A stretch of DNA of 64,000 nucleotides from JAVJST01 sp040219295 (GCA_040219295.1 JAVJST010000011.1:496001-560000); one strand, 5' to 3'. Counted from the stretch's first letter, positions 53,087-62,132 are shown. A program made the numbers and translations. The notes: a model not told the origin generated them from the sequence alone.

Positions 53087-53479
53087 CTAGCCGTCTGCCG
53101 GCGACAGGGCAAAGCGAACGGTCAAGGGGGCCGCCGTCTCCTGGCCGCTGATGAATTCGAGCACCAGAACCTCGTTGTCGCGCCGGAAATTTGTCGGTCC
53201 GTTCTTTTGCCAGCCCAGCTGCGGCAGGCTCTCTCCGTAGAAGCCTTCAACGTCGCTTCGGCTGACATCGCCAACCGCATAAACTTCGACGAACCGCCCG
53301 CCGGCGGATTCGAAGACCAACGATCCCTCCGCTGTCTCGGTGAGGCCCGGCATCAACGGCAGATCCTCGATGCCGCTGACGAACGCCTGGGCGTCCGCAT
53401 CCTGCGCCAACGCGGCGTCCGGACGGACCAGAGCGGCGAGGATCAGAACAACGGCGGCGACGAGACGAAGGGAAAACAT
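53087..53479 (-). CDS. Exported hypothetical protein, 130 aa
   Basis: This small protein has a signal peptide (about 1-25, ending DAALA) and a mature part of about 105 residues without cysteines: DLPLMPGLTETAEGSLVFES, then YAVGDVSRSDVEGFYGESLPQLGW and LEFISGQETAAPLTVRFAL. I do not recognise a named family. The pattern (compact domain with a residue-spaced FYxxxLPxLGW) resembles small periplasmic proteins found beside mutM in other alphaproteobacteria. ATG at 53479 is preferred to a GTG just upstream. It follows mutM after 12 bases and is probably co-transcribed with it. Confidence 0.7.
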   Translation of the reverse strand: MFSLRLVAAVVLILAALVRPDAALAQDADAQAFVSGIEDLPLMPGLTETAEGSLVFESAGGRFVEVYAVGDVSRSDVEGFYGESLPQLGWQKNGPTNFRRDNEVLVLEFISGQETAAPLTVRFALSPADG

Positions 53480-53491
53480 CACTGCCTTATA

Positions 53492-54325
53492 TCACCGCTG
53501 GCAGCGCGAACAATAGAAGGTGGACCGCCCCGACTGTACGATCTGGCGGATCACCGCATTACAGACGCCGTTCGGACACGCCTGGCCGGCGCGATCGTAG
53601 ACCTCGAACGCATGCTGGAAGTACCCGAGTTCGCCGTTCGGCTGGCGATGGTCGCGCAGGGTCGACCCGCCGGCGGCGATCGCCGCCGCCAGCACCGCCT
53701 TGATGGCCGCCGCCAGTTTCACCGCGCGCCCCCCCTGCACCGTCCGCGCCAGCCGTCGTGGCGAGATGCCGGCACGGAACAGCGCCTCGCTCGCGTAGAT
53801 GTTGCCGATGCCGGCGACGACCCGCTGGTCGAGCAGCGCCGCCTTGATCGGCGTGTTCTTGCCGCGCAGGCGCTCGGCCAGGACGGCGCCGTCGAACTCG
53901 TCGTCGAGCGGTTCCGGGCCGAGATGCGCCAGCATGGGATAGCTGGCGAGGTCCTCGGCCGCGACCAGGTCCATGAAGCCGAACCGCCGCGCATCGTTGA
54001 ATCGGATGGTCACGCCGCCGTCGGTCAGCAACTCGACGTGGTCATGGGCGGCGGGCGGTGGCGCAGGCGTCTCCGGGAAGATCATCACCCGGCCCGACAT
54101 GCCGAGATGCCAGATCAGCGTATCACCGCCAGAGATCCTGACCATGAGAAACTTGGCGCGCCGTTGCACGGCATCGACGGTCCTGCCCGTCAATCGCTGA
54201 CCGAACCCTTCGGGCATCGGAAAACGGAGGTCGGGGCGGCGCTGGATGACGCGCTCCAGCCGCCGTCCCTCGAGGACGGGAAGCAGGCCACGGCGGACGG
54301 TTTCGACTTCTGGAAGCTCCGGCAT
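53492..54325 (-). CDS. mutM: Formamidopyrimidine-DNA glycosylase
   Basis: The 277-aa enzyme removes oxidised purines such as 8-oxoguanine. PELPEVETVRRGL provides the N-terminal proline nucleophile and Glu. GIGNIYASEALFRAGISPRR is the helix-two-turn-helix, and the C-terminal zinc finger reads CPNGVC ... FYCSRCQR, with four Cys. It is divergent from ubiE with 53 bases between them. Confidence 0.95.
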   Translation of the reverse strand: MPELPEVETVRRGLLPVLEGRRLERVIQRRPDLRFPMPEGFGQRLTGRTVDAVQRRAKFLMVRISGGDTLIWHLGMSGRVMIFPETPAPPPAAHDHVELLTDGGVTIRFNDARRFGFMDLVAAEDLASYPMLAHLGPEPLDDEFDGAVLAERLRGKNTPIKAALLDQRVVAGIGNIYASEALFRAGISPRRLARTVQGGRAVKLAAAIKAVLAAAIAAGGSTLRDHRQPNGELGYFQHAFEVYDRAGQACPNGVCNAVIRQIVQSGRSTFYCSRCQR

Positions 54326-54378
54326 GCGCGGAGCCTAGCCTACCCCCGGGCGTTAAGCTATGGTGTCGCCAACTGACA

Positions 54379-55134
54379 ATGGAAATCCCGGAAATGTCCG
54401 AAGAATCAACGCATTTCGGCTTTAGGACCGTGGACGCCGCGGACAAGGCGCGGCTCGTCGGCGACGTGTTTTCGTCGGTCGCGGCGCGCTATGACCTGAT
54501 GAACGATCTGATGAGTTTCGGGATCCACCGGCTCTGGAAATCGGCGATGATCGACTGGCTGCGCCCGCGCCACGACATGGCGCTGCTCGACGTCGGCGGG
54601 GGCACGGGCGATATCGCCTTCCGCTTCCTCGAGAGCGGTGGCGGACACGTCACTGTTTCCGACATCAATCCCGACATGCTGTCGGTTGGCCGCGACCGCG
54701 CCGTCGACCGGGGCATACTCCACGGTATCGACTGGGTTCCGGCCGACGCCGAGGCGCTGCCGTTCGACGATCAGTCGTTCGACGCCTACACCATCGCGTT
54801 CTGCATCCGCAACGTCACCCACATCGACAGGGTTCTCGCCGAAGCCCGCCGCGTCCTCAGGCCCGGCGGCCGGTTTCTCTGTCTCGAGTTCTCCAAGGTT
54901 CTGCTGGCGCCACTCGACGCCGCGTACGACGCCTATTCGTTCAAGGTCCTGCCCGCCCTCGGCCAGATCGTCGCTGACGATCGCGAGGCCTACCAGTATC
55001 TTGCCGAAAGCATCCGGCAGTTCCCCGACCAGAAAACCTTCGCCAACATGATCGGCAATGCGGGTCTCGGCAATGTGACCTACCGGAACCTCTCGGGCGG
55101 CATCGCTGCGCTCCACTCGGCCTGGCGGATCTAG
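54379..55134 (+). CDS. ubiE: Ubiquinone/menaquinone C-methyltransferase
   Basis: This 251-aa methyltransferase adds the C2 methyl group in ubiquinone synthesis. FSSVAARYDLMNDLMSFGIHRLWK and LLDVGGGTGDIAFRFLE (motif I) are signatures, as are AFCIRNVTHIDRVLAEARRVLRPGGRFLCLEFSK and YQYLAESIRQFPDQ. The ATG is at 54379; a second in-frame ATG lies 15 bases on. ubiB follows after 5 bases. Confidence 0.95.
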   Translation: MEIPEMSEESTHFGFRTVDAADKARLVGDVFSSVAARYDLMNDLMSFGIHRLWKSAMIDWLRPRHDMALLDVGGGTGDIAFRFLESGGGHVTVSDINPDMLSVGRDRAVDRGILHGIDWVPADAEALPFDDQSFDAYTIAFCIRNVTHIDRVLAEARRVLRPGGRFLCLEFSKVLLAPLDAAYDAYSFKVLPALGQIVADDREAYQYLAESIRQFPDQKTFANMIGNAGLGNVTYRNLSGGIAALHSAWRI

Positions 55135-55139
55135 TTTCT

Positions 55140-56675
55140 GTGGGCGGACTGGGCAATGGGCTGAGACTGCTTCGCGTCGCGCGGATTCTTGCGCGTCACG
55201 ATGCCCTGTTCCTGCTCGACAAGCTGGACGTCGCGCCCGTGGTCCGTCGCATCGCCCGGCTGGTGTCGCGGCGCAACGTCGACGGCCGTCCGGGAGAACG
55301 GCTGGCGCGCGCGCTGCAGGCCGCCGGCCCCAGTTTCATCAAACTCGGCCAGGCCCTCTCGACGCGCTCCGACCTGCTCGGCGAGGAACTGTGCGAAGAC
55401 CTGTCGGCGCTGCAGGATGCCCTGCCGCCGTTCAGCGGGGCGGAGGCACGACGCGCCATCGAGGCCGAGTTCGAGCAGCCGATCGACGCATTGTTCGAGG
55501 CCTTCGACGATGCACCGGTCGCCGCCGCCTCGATCGCCCAGGTGCATTTCGCAATCACACGCGACGGCCGCGAGGTTGCCGTCAAGGTCCTGCGTCCCGG
55601 CATCGAAACCCGTTTCCAGGATGACTTGAACCTGTTCCGCTGGGTCGCCGGACTGGTCGAAGCCCGCGCACCGGCATACCGGCGGTTCCGTCCCGTGGCG
55701 GCGATCGAGACGCTGGCGGAAACCGTCGCCATGGAGATGGATCTCCGGTTCGAGGCGGCGGCGGCGGCCGAGCTCGGCGACAATTTCGCCGGGGATCCAG
55801 ACTTCCGCGTGCCGACTGTCGACTGGAGTTTGACCGGTCACAGGGTGCTAACGACGGAACGCATCGACGGACTGGCGATCGACGACCGGGACGCGCTCGT
55901 GGAGGCCGGCCACGATCCCACCCGGATTCTCAAGATCGCGGCCAACTCGTTCTTCCGTCAGGCCTTCCGCGATGGCTTCTTCCATGCGGACCTGCACCCG
56001 GGGAACATGTTCGTGACGCCTGATGGCGCCGTCGCCGTGGTCGATTTCGGCATCATGGGCCGGCTCGACTTCCAGACCCGCCGCACGCTCGGCGAGATGC
56101 TGCTTGGCTTCCTGACCCGTGACTACCGACGGGTCGCGGAGGTTCATTTCGAAGCCGGATGGGTGCCGGCGCACAAGTCGGTCGATGCCTTCACCCAGGC
56201 GTGCCGGGCGATCGCCGAGCCGATCCTCGACAAGCCGCAGAACGAGATTTCCATCGGGCGCCTTCTGGGCCTTTTGTTCCATGTTGCCCAGACCTTCGAA
56301 ATGGAGGTCCAGCCGCAGTTGCTCCTGCTGCAGAAGACCATGCTGGTTGCCGAAGGCACCGCCCGCCAGATCGAGCCGGACGCCAACATGTGGCTGATGG
56401 CCCGGCCGCTGATCGAGGACTGGATGCGCGCCGAGCTCGGCCCCGAAGCGCGGATCCGGCGCGTCGCAACAAGCCTCAGCGATATCGCCCAACGCCTGCC
56501 CCGCATTCTGGATGAGGTGGAACGCGCCGCGGCGACGCTGGCGGACGGCAGGATATCGCTCGACGACGCAACGCTCGATGCGCTCAAGCGGGGCCGGGGC
56601 GGCGGCTTCATGCGCTGGCTGTCCTTTGCCCTCGCCCTCGCCGCCGGCGCGCTCCTCGCATCGTTACAGTTCTGA
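55140..56675 (+). CDS. ubiB: Ubiquinone biosynthesis ATPase-like protein UbiB
   Basis: The 511-aa protein is a UbiB/ABC1-type atypical kinase required for ubiquinone production. AAGPSFIKLGQALSTRSDLLGEE holds the KxGQ motif; VAAASIAQVHFA is the Ala-rich loop; GFFHADLHPGNMFV and VVDFGIMGRL are the catalytic segments. A membrane helix lies at the C-terminus (LSFALALAAGALLASL). The start is GTG at 55140. Confidence 0.93.
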   Translation: MGGLGNGLRLLRVARILARHDALFLLDKLDVAPVVRRIARLVSRRNVDGRPGERLARALQAAGPSFIKLGQALSTRSDLLGEELCEDLSALQDALPPFSGAEARRAIEAEFEQPIDALFEAFDDAPVAAASIAQVHFAITRDGREVAVKVLRPGIETRFQDDLNLFRWVAGLVEARAPAYRRFRPVAAIETLAETVAMEMDLRFEAAAAAELGDNFAGDPDFRVPTVDWSLTGHRVLTTERIDGLAIDDRDALVEAGHDPTRILKIAANSFFRQAFRDGFFHADLHPGNMFVTPDGAVAVVDFGIMGRLDFQTRRTLGEMLLGFLTRDYRRVAEVHFEAGWVPAHKSVDAFTQACRAIAEPILDKPQNEISIGRLLGLLFHVAQTFEMEVQPQLLLLQKTMLVAEGTARQIEPDANMWLMARPLIEDWMRAELGPEARIRRVATSLSDIAQRLPRILDEVERAAATLADGRISLDDATLDALKRGRGGGFMRWLSFALALAAGALLASLQF

Positions 56676-56715
56676 CATGCGACAGGGCTTGCAGCCGGGC
56701 GGCAGGACGCGTAGT

Positions 56716-56724
56716 TTATCCACA
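56716..56724 (+). promoter_or_regulatory. Perfect DnaA box upstream of coaBC
   Basis: TTATCCACA is an exact match to the DnaA box. It is followed by an AT-rich stretch (56725-56752) in the 107-base gap between ubiB and coaBC. One box alone is too little for an origin; it could make coaBC-dut responsive to DnaA. Confidence 0.45.
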
Positions 56725-56782
56725 CATTTTTTTCGTGAAATAAATCGGTTTCACATCACGACCGGGCGCGGGAGCATCCGCC

Positions 56783-57991
56783 ATGCTGGCAGGCAAACGC
56801 ATTCTACTGATCGTCGCGGGCGGCATCGCCGCCTACAAGTCGCTCGAACTGGTACGCCGCGTCCGTGAAACGGGCGCAAGCGTGCGTGCGGTCCTGACTG
56901 ATGCGGGAGCCGAGTTCGTCACGCCGATGGCGCTCGGCGCCCTGACCGGCGACACGGTCTATCGAGACCTTTTCTCGCTGACCGAGGAGAGCGACATGGG
57001 CCATATCCAGCTATCGCGCGATGCCGATCTGCTGGTCGTTGCGCCGGCGACGGCGGACATCATGGCAAAGATGGCCACGGGCCAGGCCAATGATCTGGCG
57101 ACCACCGCGCTTCTGGCGACCGACAAGCCGGTCATGATTGCCCCCGCCATGAACGTCCGGATGTGGCAACATCCAGCGACCCAGGCCAATCTGGACACCC
57201 TGAAGCAGCGCGGCGTCGCCGTGATCGGCCCCGACGACGGCGACATGGCATGCGGCGAGTACGGTCCCGGCCGGATGGTCGAGCCGGACGCCATCCTGCA
57301 GGCAATCGTTGGCTTCTTCGCGATGTCGGCGCGACTTAGCGGCCGGCGCGCCCTCGTGACCAGCGGGCCGACCCATGAAGCCATAGACCCGGTGCGCTAT
57401 ATCGCCAACCGATCGTCCGGCAAGCAGGGGCACGCCATCGCCCGAGCGCTCGCCGGGCTTGGCGCCGACACCACGCTGGTTTCCGGCCCGACAAATCTAG
57501 GCGACCCGCCGGGCGTCCGTGTCATTCGCGTCGAGTCGGCGCGCGACATGCTGACAGCTTGCGAGCAAAGCCTGCCGGCCGACGTCGCGGTCTGTGCCGC
57601 GGCCGTCGCCGACTGGCGCGTCGCCGACGAGGCCGTCCAGAAGATCAAGAAGGCGCCAGGCAAGGCGCCGCCGCCACTGGTGCTGGCCGAAAACCCGGAC
57701 ATCCTGCGGTCGCTCGGCGCCATGGGCAACCGTCGGCCCGGCCTGCTGGTCGGCTTCGCCGCCGAGACCGATAATGTGGTCGACAACGCCCGGCGCAAGC
57801 TCGCGGCCAAGGGGTGCGACTGGATCGTCGCCAACGACGTTTCGACCGGGACAGGCACCTTCGGCGGCGACGACAACACCGTCCACCTGGTGCGCGCCGG
57901 CGGCGTCGAGGACTGGCCACGAGCGAGCAAACAGGACGTCGCGACGCGCCTCGCGGATCGAATCGCCGAAACTCTCGAGAGCAGGCACTGA
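56783..57991 (+). CDS. coaBC: Bifunctional phosphopantothenoylcysteine decarboxylase/phosphopantothenate-cysteine ligase
   Basis: The 402-aa protein covers two coenzyme A steps. The CoaC domain has ILLIVAGGIAAYKSLELVR, APAMNVRMW and the catalytic Cys loop MACGEYGPGRM; the CoaB domain has RALVTSGPTHEAIDPVRYIANRSSG and ADWRVADEAVQKIKK. It is followed after 10 bases by dut, the usual coaBC-dut pairing. Confidence 0.95.
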   Translation: MLAGKRILLIVAGGIAAYKSLELVRRVRETGASVRAVLTDAGAEFVTPMALGALTGDTVYRDLFSLTEESDMGHIQLSRDADLLVVAPATADIMAKMATGQANDLATTALLATDKPVMIAPAMNVRMWQHPATQANLDTLKQRGVAVIGPDDGDMACGEYGPGRMVEPDAILQAIVGFFAMSARLSGRRALVTSGPTHEAIDPVRYIANRSSGKQGHAIARALAGLGADTTLVSGPTNLGDPPGVRVIRVESARDMLTACEQSLPADVAVCAAAVADWRVADEAVQKIKKAPGKAPPPLVLAENPDILRSLGAMGNRRPGLLVGFAAETDNVVDNARRKLAAKGCDWIVANDVSTGTGTFGGDDNTVHLVRAGGVEDWPRASKQDVATRLADRIAETLESRH

Positions 57992-58001
57992 GGCGATACC
58001 T

Positions 58002-58493
58002 TTGAGCGTCACCGAACTCAAGCCGCAAACCGCTATCACGGATGTCGAAGTGCGCCGGCTGCCGCACGGCGCGGATCTCGATCTGCCGTCCTACGCGACC
58101 TCCGGCAGCGCCGGCTGCGATTTGCTCGCTGCCGTCGGCGAACCATTGACGATCGAGCCCGGTGCTCGGGCCACGGTGCCGACCGGCCTGGCGCTGGCGC
58201 TACCCGAGGGTTTCGAAGCCCAGGTCCGGCCACGCTCGGGCCTGGCGATCAAGCACGGCGTCACGGTCCTCAACAGCCCGGGCACGATCGACGCCGATTA
58301 CCGTGGCGAGGTCGCCGTCATCCTGATCAATCACGGTGAGGCGTCGTTCGTCGTCGAGCGCGGGATGCGGATCGCGCAGCTCGTCGTTCAGCCGGTCACC
58401 CAGGTCCGCTGGGTCGAGACCGATGCGCTCTCCGAAACCGGGCGTGGCGCGGGCGGGTTCGGCTCGACCGGAACCGGCGGGCCGCCGGCCTAG
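58002..58493 (+). CDS. dut: Deoxyuridine 5'-triphosphate nucleotidohydrolase
   Basis: The 163-aa dUTPase has all five motifs: TSGSAGCDLLA, QVRPRSGLAIKHG, NSPGTIDADYRGEV, RIAQLVVQPV and GRGAGGFGSTG. It hydrolyses dUTP to dUMP. There is no ATG in a suitable place; TTG at 58002 with AGGCG about 8 bases upstream is the likely start, 10 bases after coaBC. Confidence 0.93.
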   Translation: MSVTELKPQTAITDVEVRRLPHGADLDLPSYATSGSAGCDLLAAVGEPLTIEPGARATVPTGLALALPEGFEAQVRPRSGLAIKHGVTVLNSPGTIDADYRGEVAVILINHGEASFVVERGMRIAQLVVQPVTQVRWVETDALSETGRGAGGFGSTGTGGPPA

Positions 58494-58512
58494 GGGAAAA
58501 GGGGGCAACTGG

Positions 58513-58968
58513 ATGCTGAGACTGTCGAAGAAAATGCTGTTCGCCATCGAGGCCGTTCTCGATATCGCCTATCACACCGGCAGTGAGCCAGTGCAGTCGA
58601 GCGAGATCACGCGGCGGCAGGGCATCCCGCGCCGCTACCTCGAGCAGGCTTTGCAACAGCTGGTGCGCCACGGCATCCTGATCGGGGTGCGCGGACCGCG
58701 TGGCGGTTACCGGCTGGCGCGCGAACGCAGGCGGATCTCCGTCGGCGACATCGTGCGGGTCGTCCGCGAGGTCGAAAGCGGCGACGTCAGCGAAACCGAC
58801 ATCTGCAAATCCGACCTCGGCGGCCAGATCCTGCGCCCATTGTTGAACGACCTTCAGGCCGAAATGATGGAGAAGCTCGATTCAATCTCGATCGAGGACC
58901 TCTGTGCCGATGCCTTCAAGGCGAACATCGTCAGCGAAGGCCGCCGCAACCTCGACTTCGCCATTTGA
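58513..58968 (+). CDS. Rrf2 family transcriptional regulator
   Basis: The 151-aa protein has a winged helix start (LSKKMLFAIEAVLDIAYH), the recognition helix region (IPRRYLEQALQQLVRHGILIGVRGPRGGYRLARE) and a C-terminal dimer helix. It has a single Cys (Cys97, DICKSD), so it lacks the three-Cys iron-sulfur site of IscR. It is immediately upstream of cysK, which suggests a CymR-like role in cysteine synthesis. Confidence 0.85.
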   Translation: MLRLSKKMLFAIEAVLDIAYHTGSEPVQSSEITRRQGIPRRYLEQALQQLVRHGILIGVRGPRGGYRLARERRRISVGDIVRVVREVESGDVSETDICKSDLGGQILRPLLNDLQAEMMEKLDSISIEDLCADAFKANIVSEGRRNLDFAI

Positions 58969-59025
58969 CCGCCGCGTGAATAGTCGGCATCAAGCAACAC
59001 CGTTCTGATCCAGGGGAAGACAACC

Positions 59026-59991
59026 ATGAGCGAACCGGCAGCGCCCCGCGGCAAGATTTATGATTCCATCCTCGATACCATCGGCGGCACGCCGCTGGTG
59101 CGCCTCGACCGGCTGGCCGCGGATGCCGGGCTCAAGGCCAACCTGCTCGGCAAGTGCGAGTTCTTTAACCCGCTGGCCTCGGTCAAGGACCGCATCGGCC
59201 TGGCGATGATCGAGGCCGCCGAAAGCGACGGCCGCTTCTCCGGTTCGCCTGTGCTGGTGGAACCGACGTCGGGCAACACCGGGATCGCGCTGGCGTTCGT
59301 CTGCGCCGCCAAGGGCTATCGCCTGATCCTGACGATGCCGGAAAGCATGTCGGTCGAACGCCGAAAGATGCTCGCCTTTCTCGGCGCCGAGCTCGAGCTC
59401 ACGCCGGCGACCAAAGGCATGGCAGGGGCCATCACCCGGGCCAAGGAAATCGTCGACGAGACGCCGAACGCGATCATGCTGCAGCAGTTCGACAACCCGG
59501 CGAATCCGGCGATCCACGCGGCGACCACGGCCGAGGAAATCTGGACCGACACGGGCGGCAATGCCGACGTGCTGATCAGCGGCGTCGGTACCGGCGGGAC
59601 GCTGACCGGCGTCGGGCGTGTCATCAAGGAGCGCAATCCTGACTTCCACGTCGTCGCCGTCGAGCCCGAGGACAGCCCGGTGCTGTCGGGCGGCGTGCCC
59701 GGCCCGCACAAGATCCAGGGGATCGGCGCGGGTTTTGTGCCGGGCAATCTCGAGACGTCCCTGATCGACGAGATTCTCCGCATCGGCAACGAGACCGCGA
59801 TGATCATGGCGCGGCGCGTCGCCAAACTCGAGGGTCTGCCGATCGGTATCTCGTCCGGCGCGGCGCTGTCCGCCGCTGTCGAGGTCGCGGAACGCCCCGA
59901 GATGGAGGGCAAGAACATCATCATCATCCTGCCGTCGTTCGCCGAGCGTTACCTCTCCACCGCGCTGTTCGAAGGGCTCGGGCTGGAGTAG
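59026..59991 (+). CDS. cysK: Cysteine synthase (O-acetylserine sulfhydrylase)
   Basis: The 321-aa PLP enzyme makes cysteine from O-acetylserine and sulfide. FNPLASVKDRIGLAMIEAA contains the PLP lysine, VEPTSGNTGIALAFVCAAKG the substrate loop, and SGVGTGGTLTGVGRVIKE the phosphate-binding loop. GISSGAALSAAVEVA is conserved in the C-terminal part. It is downstream of the Rrf2 gene and 12 bases upstream of moeB. Confidence 0.95.
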   Translation: MSEPAAPRGKIYDSILDTIGGTPLVRLDRLAADAGLKANLLGKCEFFNPLASVKDRIGLAMIEAAESDGRFSGSPVLVEPTSGNTGIALAFVCAAKGYRLILTMPESMSVERRKMLAFLGAELELTPATKGMAGAITRAKEIVDETPNAIMLQQFDNPANPAIHAATTAEEIWTDTGGNADVLISGVGTGGTLTGVGRVIKERNPDFHVVAVEPEDSPVLSGGVPGPHKIQGIGAGFVPGNLETSLIDEILRIGNETAMIMARRVAKLEGLPIGISSGAALSAAVEVAERPEMEGKNIIIILPSFAERYLSTALFEGLGLE

Positions 59992-60003
59992 CGGGCGGCA
60001 GGC

Positions 60004-60837
60004 ATGGATTTCACGGAAGACCAGATTCAGCGTTACGCGCGCCACATCCTGCTGCCGGAGATCGGCGGCACGGGTCAGGCCAGGCTGCTCAAGAGCCGCG
60101 TCTTGGTGGTCGGCGCCGGCGGGCTGGGTTCGCCGGTGCTACTCTACCTCGCCGCGGCGGGTGTCGGGACCATCGGCATCATCGATCCGGACACGGTCGA
60201 CCTTTCCAACCTGCAGCGCCAGGTACTGCACACCACGGATCGCGTCGGCGTCGACAAGGTGGCCAGCGCGGAAACCGCGCTCAGGGCGATCAACCCCGAG
60301 GTCAGACTGGAGATTCACAAAGACCGGATCGACGCCGGCAATGCGCTCGACCTGATCGGCGGGTACGACGTGGTCGCCGACGGCACCGACAACTTCGAGA
60401 CGCGTTTCCTGATCAACGACGCGGCATACTTCGCGCACGTGCCGTTGGTGTCCGCCGCGATCCTGCGGTTTGACGGTCAGCTCTCGACCTTCAAGGCATT
60501 CGCCGCGGACACCGAAGGCAGCCACGGGCCGTGCTACCGCTGCATATTCCGCGAACCGCCGCCGCCCGGCCAGATTCCGAGTTGCGCCGAGGCCGGCGTG
60601 CTGGGCGCGCTGTGCGGTGTCATGGGCTCGCTGCAGGCGACCGAGGTGATCAAGGAACTGCTCGCGATCGGCGACAGCATGTCGGGCACCCTGATGATGT
60701 ACGAGGGTCTCGCCGCCGAGTTCCGGCGCATCACGGTGCGCAGCGACCCGGGCTGTCCGCTGTGCGGCGACCATCCGTCGATCACCGATCTCTCGATCCA
60801 CGCCGAGGCCCAGGGCACGGTCTGCCATGCCGGCTGA
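60004..60837 (+). CDS. moeB: ThiF/MoeB family sulfur-carrier adenylyltransferase
   Basis: The 277-aa E1-like enzyme adenylates the C-terminus of MoaD or ThiS-type proteins. RYARHILLPEIGGTGQARLLKSRVLVVGAGGLGSPVLLYLA is the nucleotide site (Gly-rich), SNLQRQVLHTTDRVG follows, and a zinc pair of CxxC motifs is present (CYRCIF and CPLCGDHP). It follows cysK after 12 bases and overlaps the DsrE gene by 11 bases. Confidence 0.92.
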   Translation: MDFTEDQIQRYARHILLPEIGGTGQARLLKSRVLVVGAGGLGSPVLLYLAAAGVGTIGIIDPDTVDLSNLQRQVLHTTDRVGVDKVASAETALRAINPEVRLEIHKDRIDAGNALDLIGGYDVVADGTDNFETRFLINDAAYFAHVPLVSAAILRFDGQLSTFKAFAADTEGSHGPCYRCIFREPPPPGQIPSCAEAGVLGALCGVMGSLQATEVIKELLAIGDSMSGTLMMYEGLAAEFRRITVRSDPGCPLCGDHPSITDLSIHAEAQGTVCHAG

Positions 60838-61264
60838 CACCGTTCACACACCGTTGTCCGTCGTCGTCTACGACGGCCACTACGACAAGGTGCACTACGC
60901 CCTCGCCATGGCGGCGGCGGCTGCTGCGATTGACCGGCCGGTGACCCTTTTCTTCACCATGGATGCCTGCCGCGCGCTGATGACCGACGAGTCGGGCACC
61001 GAAGCGTGGCGCGCCATGCCGACCACCACCGGCGAGCTCGGCGGCGCCATGGACGCCCGTTTCCAGTCCGACAGGATCGCCAGCTTCGAGGAACTGCTTG
61101 AGAGCTGCATCGGGCTCGACGTCGCGATCATGGTCTGCGAGATGGGCCTCAAGGCGCGCGGGCTCGCATCCGACAGCCTGCGGCCTGACGTGACCGTGGA
61201 ACCGGGCGGGCTCGTGACCTTCCTCGCCGGTCCGGCCAAGGACGGTCAGCTGGTGTTCATCTGA
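60827..61264 (+). CDS. DsrE/DsrF-like family protein
   Basis: This 145-aa protein resembles the DsrE/DsrF/DrsH fold used in sulfur transfer: LSVVVYDGHYDKVHYALAMAAAAAAI, VTLFFTMDACRAL and ESCIGLDVAIMVCEMGLKA, with Cys in ESC and VCEMG. The overlap of 11 bases with moeB and the cysK context point to sulfur trafficking, though the donor and acceptor are unknown. Confidence 0.8.
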   Translation: MPADTVHTPLSVVVYDGHYDKVHYALAMAAAAAAIDRPVTLFFTMDACRALMTDESGTEAWRAMPTTTGELGGAMDARFQSDRIASFEELLESCIGLDVAIMVCEMGLKARGLASDSLRPDVTVEPGGLVTFLAGPAKDGQLVFI

Positions 61265-61271
61265 TAGGCGG

Positions 61272-61586
61272 TCACGCGGCGCAGTCGATGCAGTGTGGCA
61301 CGTGCGGGACGGCGTCGAGCCGCGCCTCGCCGATCGGCTTGCCGCAATGGGTACACTCGCCGTAGGTGCCGAGCTCGATCCGCTTCAGGGCCGCCTCGAT
61401 GGCCTCGATCTCGTTCTGTGCCGAGTTGCCGAGGCCTTCCAGGACCTCGTCCTCCTCGCGTTCGGTTGCGCGGTCCTCGTCGTCGCGCGACTCCGGCTCC
61501 CGGAGCGTGCTGTCGATGGCTGCGACCTCGCGCTGAAGTTCTTCGAGGCGCGCCTCAAGGCGCTGCTTCATCTTTTCGGTTTGCAA
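61272..61586 (-). CDS. DksA/TraR-type zinc-finger protein
   Basis: The protein of about 104 aa has an N-terminal coiled-coil (KQRLEARLEELQREVAAID) and a C-terminal four-Cys zinc finger (CTHCGKPIGEARLD ... PHCIDC). Such proteins bind RNA polymerase in the secondary channel and adjust transcription. Start: TTG at 61586 has GGAG 8 bases upstream; an ATG at 61571 has no visible ribosome binding site. It is shorter than true DksA (about 150 aa). Confidence 0.8.
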   Translation of the reverse strand: MQTEKMKQRLEARLEELQREVAAIDSTLREPESRDDEDRATEREEDEVLEGLGNSAQNEIEAIEAALKRIELGTYGECTHCGKPIGEARLDAVPHVPHCIDCAA

Positions 61587-61659
61587 CAGTCTGGCTCCCT
61601 GGAAGTTGGACCATAGAACGAATGCGACAGGCCAGTGTACCGCAACGGCGGCACGGCCG

Positions 61660-62088
61660 TCACCCGCGGTCGATCGGGATCGACTTGGCCTGCGGCGCCT
61701 CAGCCTTGGCCTTGGCAATCCTGATGGTCAGCACGCCGTCCTTGTGAGATGCCGAGATCTTCGCCTCGTCAGCGTCGGGCGGCAGCCGGAAGACGCGTTG
61801 GAACCTGCCGTAGGAACGCTCAGAGAAGAAGAAGTTCTTGCCCTCCTCCTTGCGTACGGCGCGTTTCTCGCCGGTCACTGAAAGTCGACCGTCGTGAACC
61901 TCGACCTTCATGTCCTCTTCGGACACGCCGGGCAATTCGACGCAGACCTCGTAGTAGGCGTCGGTCGCCGCCGCGTCGGCATCGGGCGAGAAGAATTCGG
62001 CGACTTTTTCACCGAACCGGCGCACCGGTCCGTAGAACTGTGAAAACCAGTCCGGCACGTTGCCGGTGAGATCGGATTTTTCGACCAT
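61660..62088 (-). CDS. hsp20: Small heat shock protein (Hsp20/alpha-crystallin)
   Basis: The 142-aa chaperone has the alpha-crystallin domain: AYYEVCVELPGVSEEDMKVEVHDGRLSVTGEKR, then FSERSYGRFQRVFRLPPDADEAKISASHKDGVLTIRIAKA. It holds unfolded proteins. A Fnr/FixK-type box with a matching -10 element sits upstream, suggesting low-oxygen rather than only heat-shock control. Confidence 0.93.
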   Translation of the reverse strand: MVEKSDLTGNVPDWFSQFYGPVRRFGEKVAEFFSPDADAAATDAYYEVCVELPGVSEEDMKVEVHDGRLSVTGEKRAVRKEEGKNFFFSERSYGRFQRVFRLPPDADEAKISASHKDGVLTIRIAKAKAEAPQAKSIPIDRG

Positions 62089-62132
62089 GGTCCTCGTTCT
62101 CCGTGGGTCATGTGGGGTTATTCAAGGATAAA

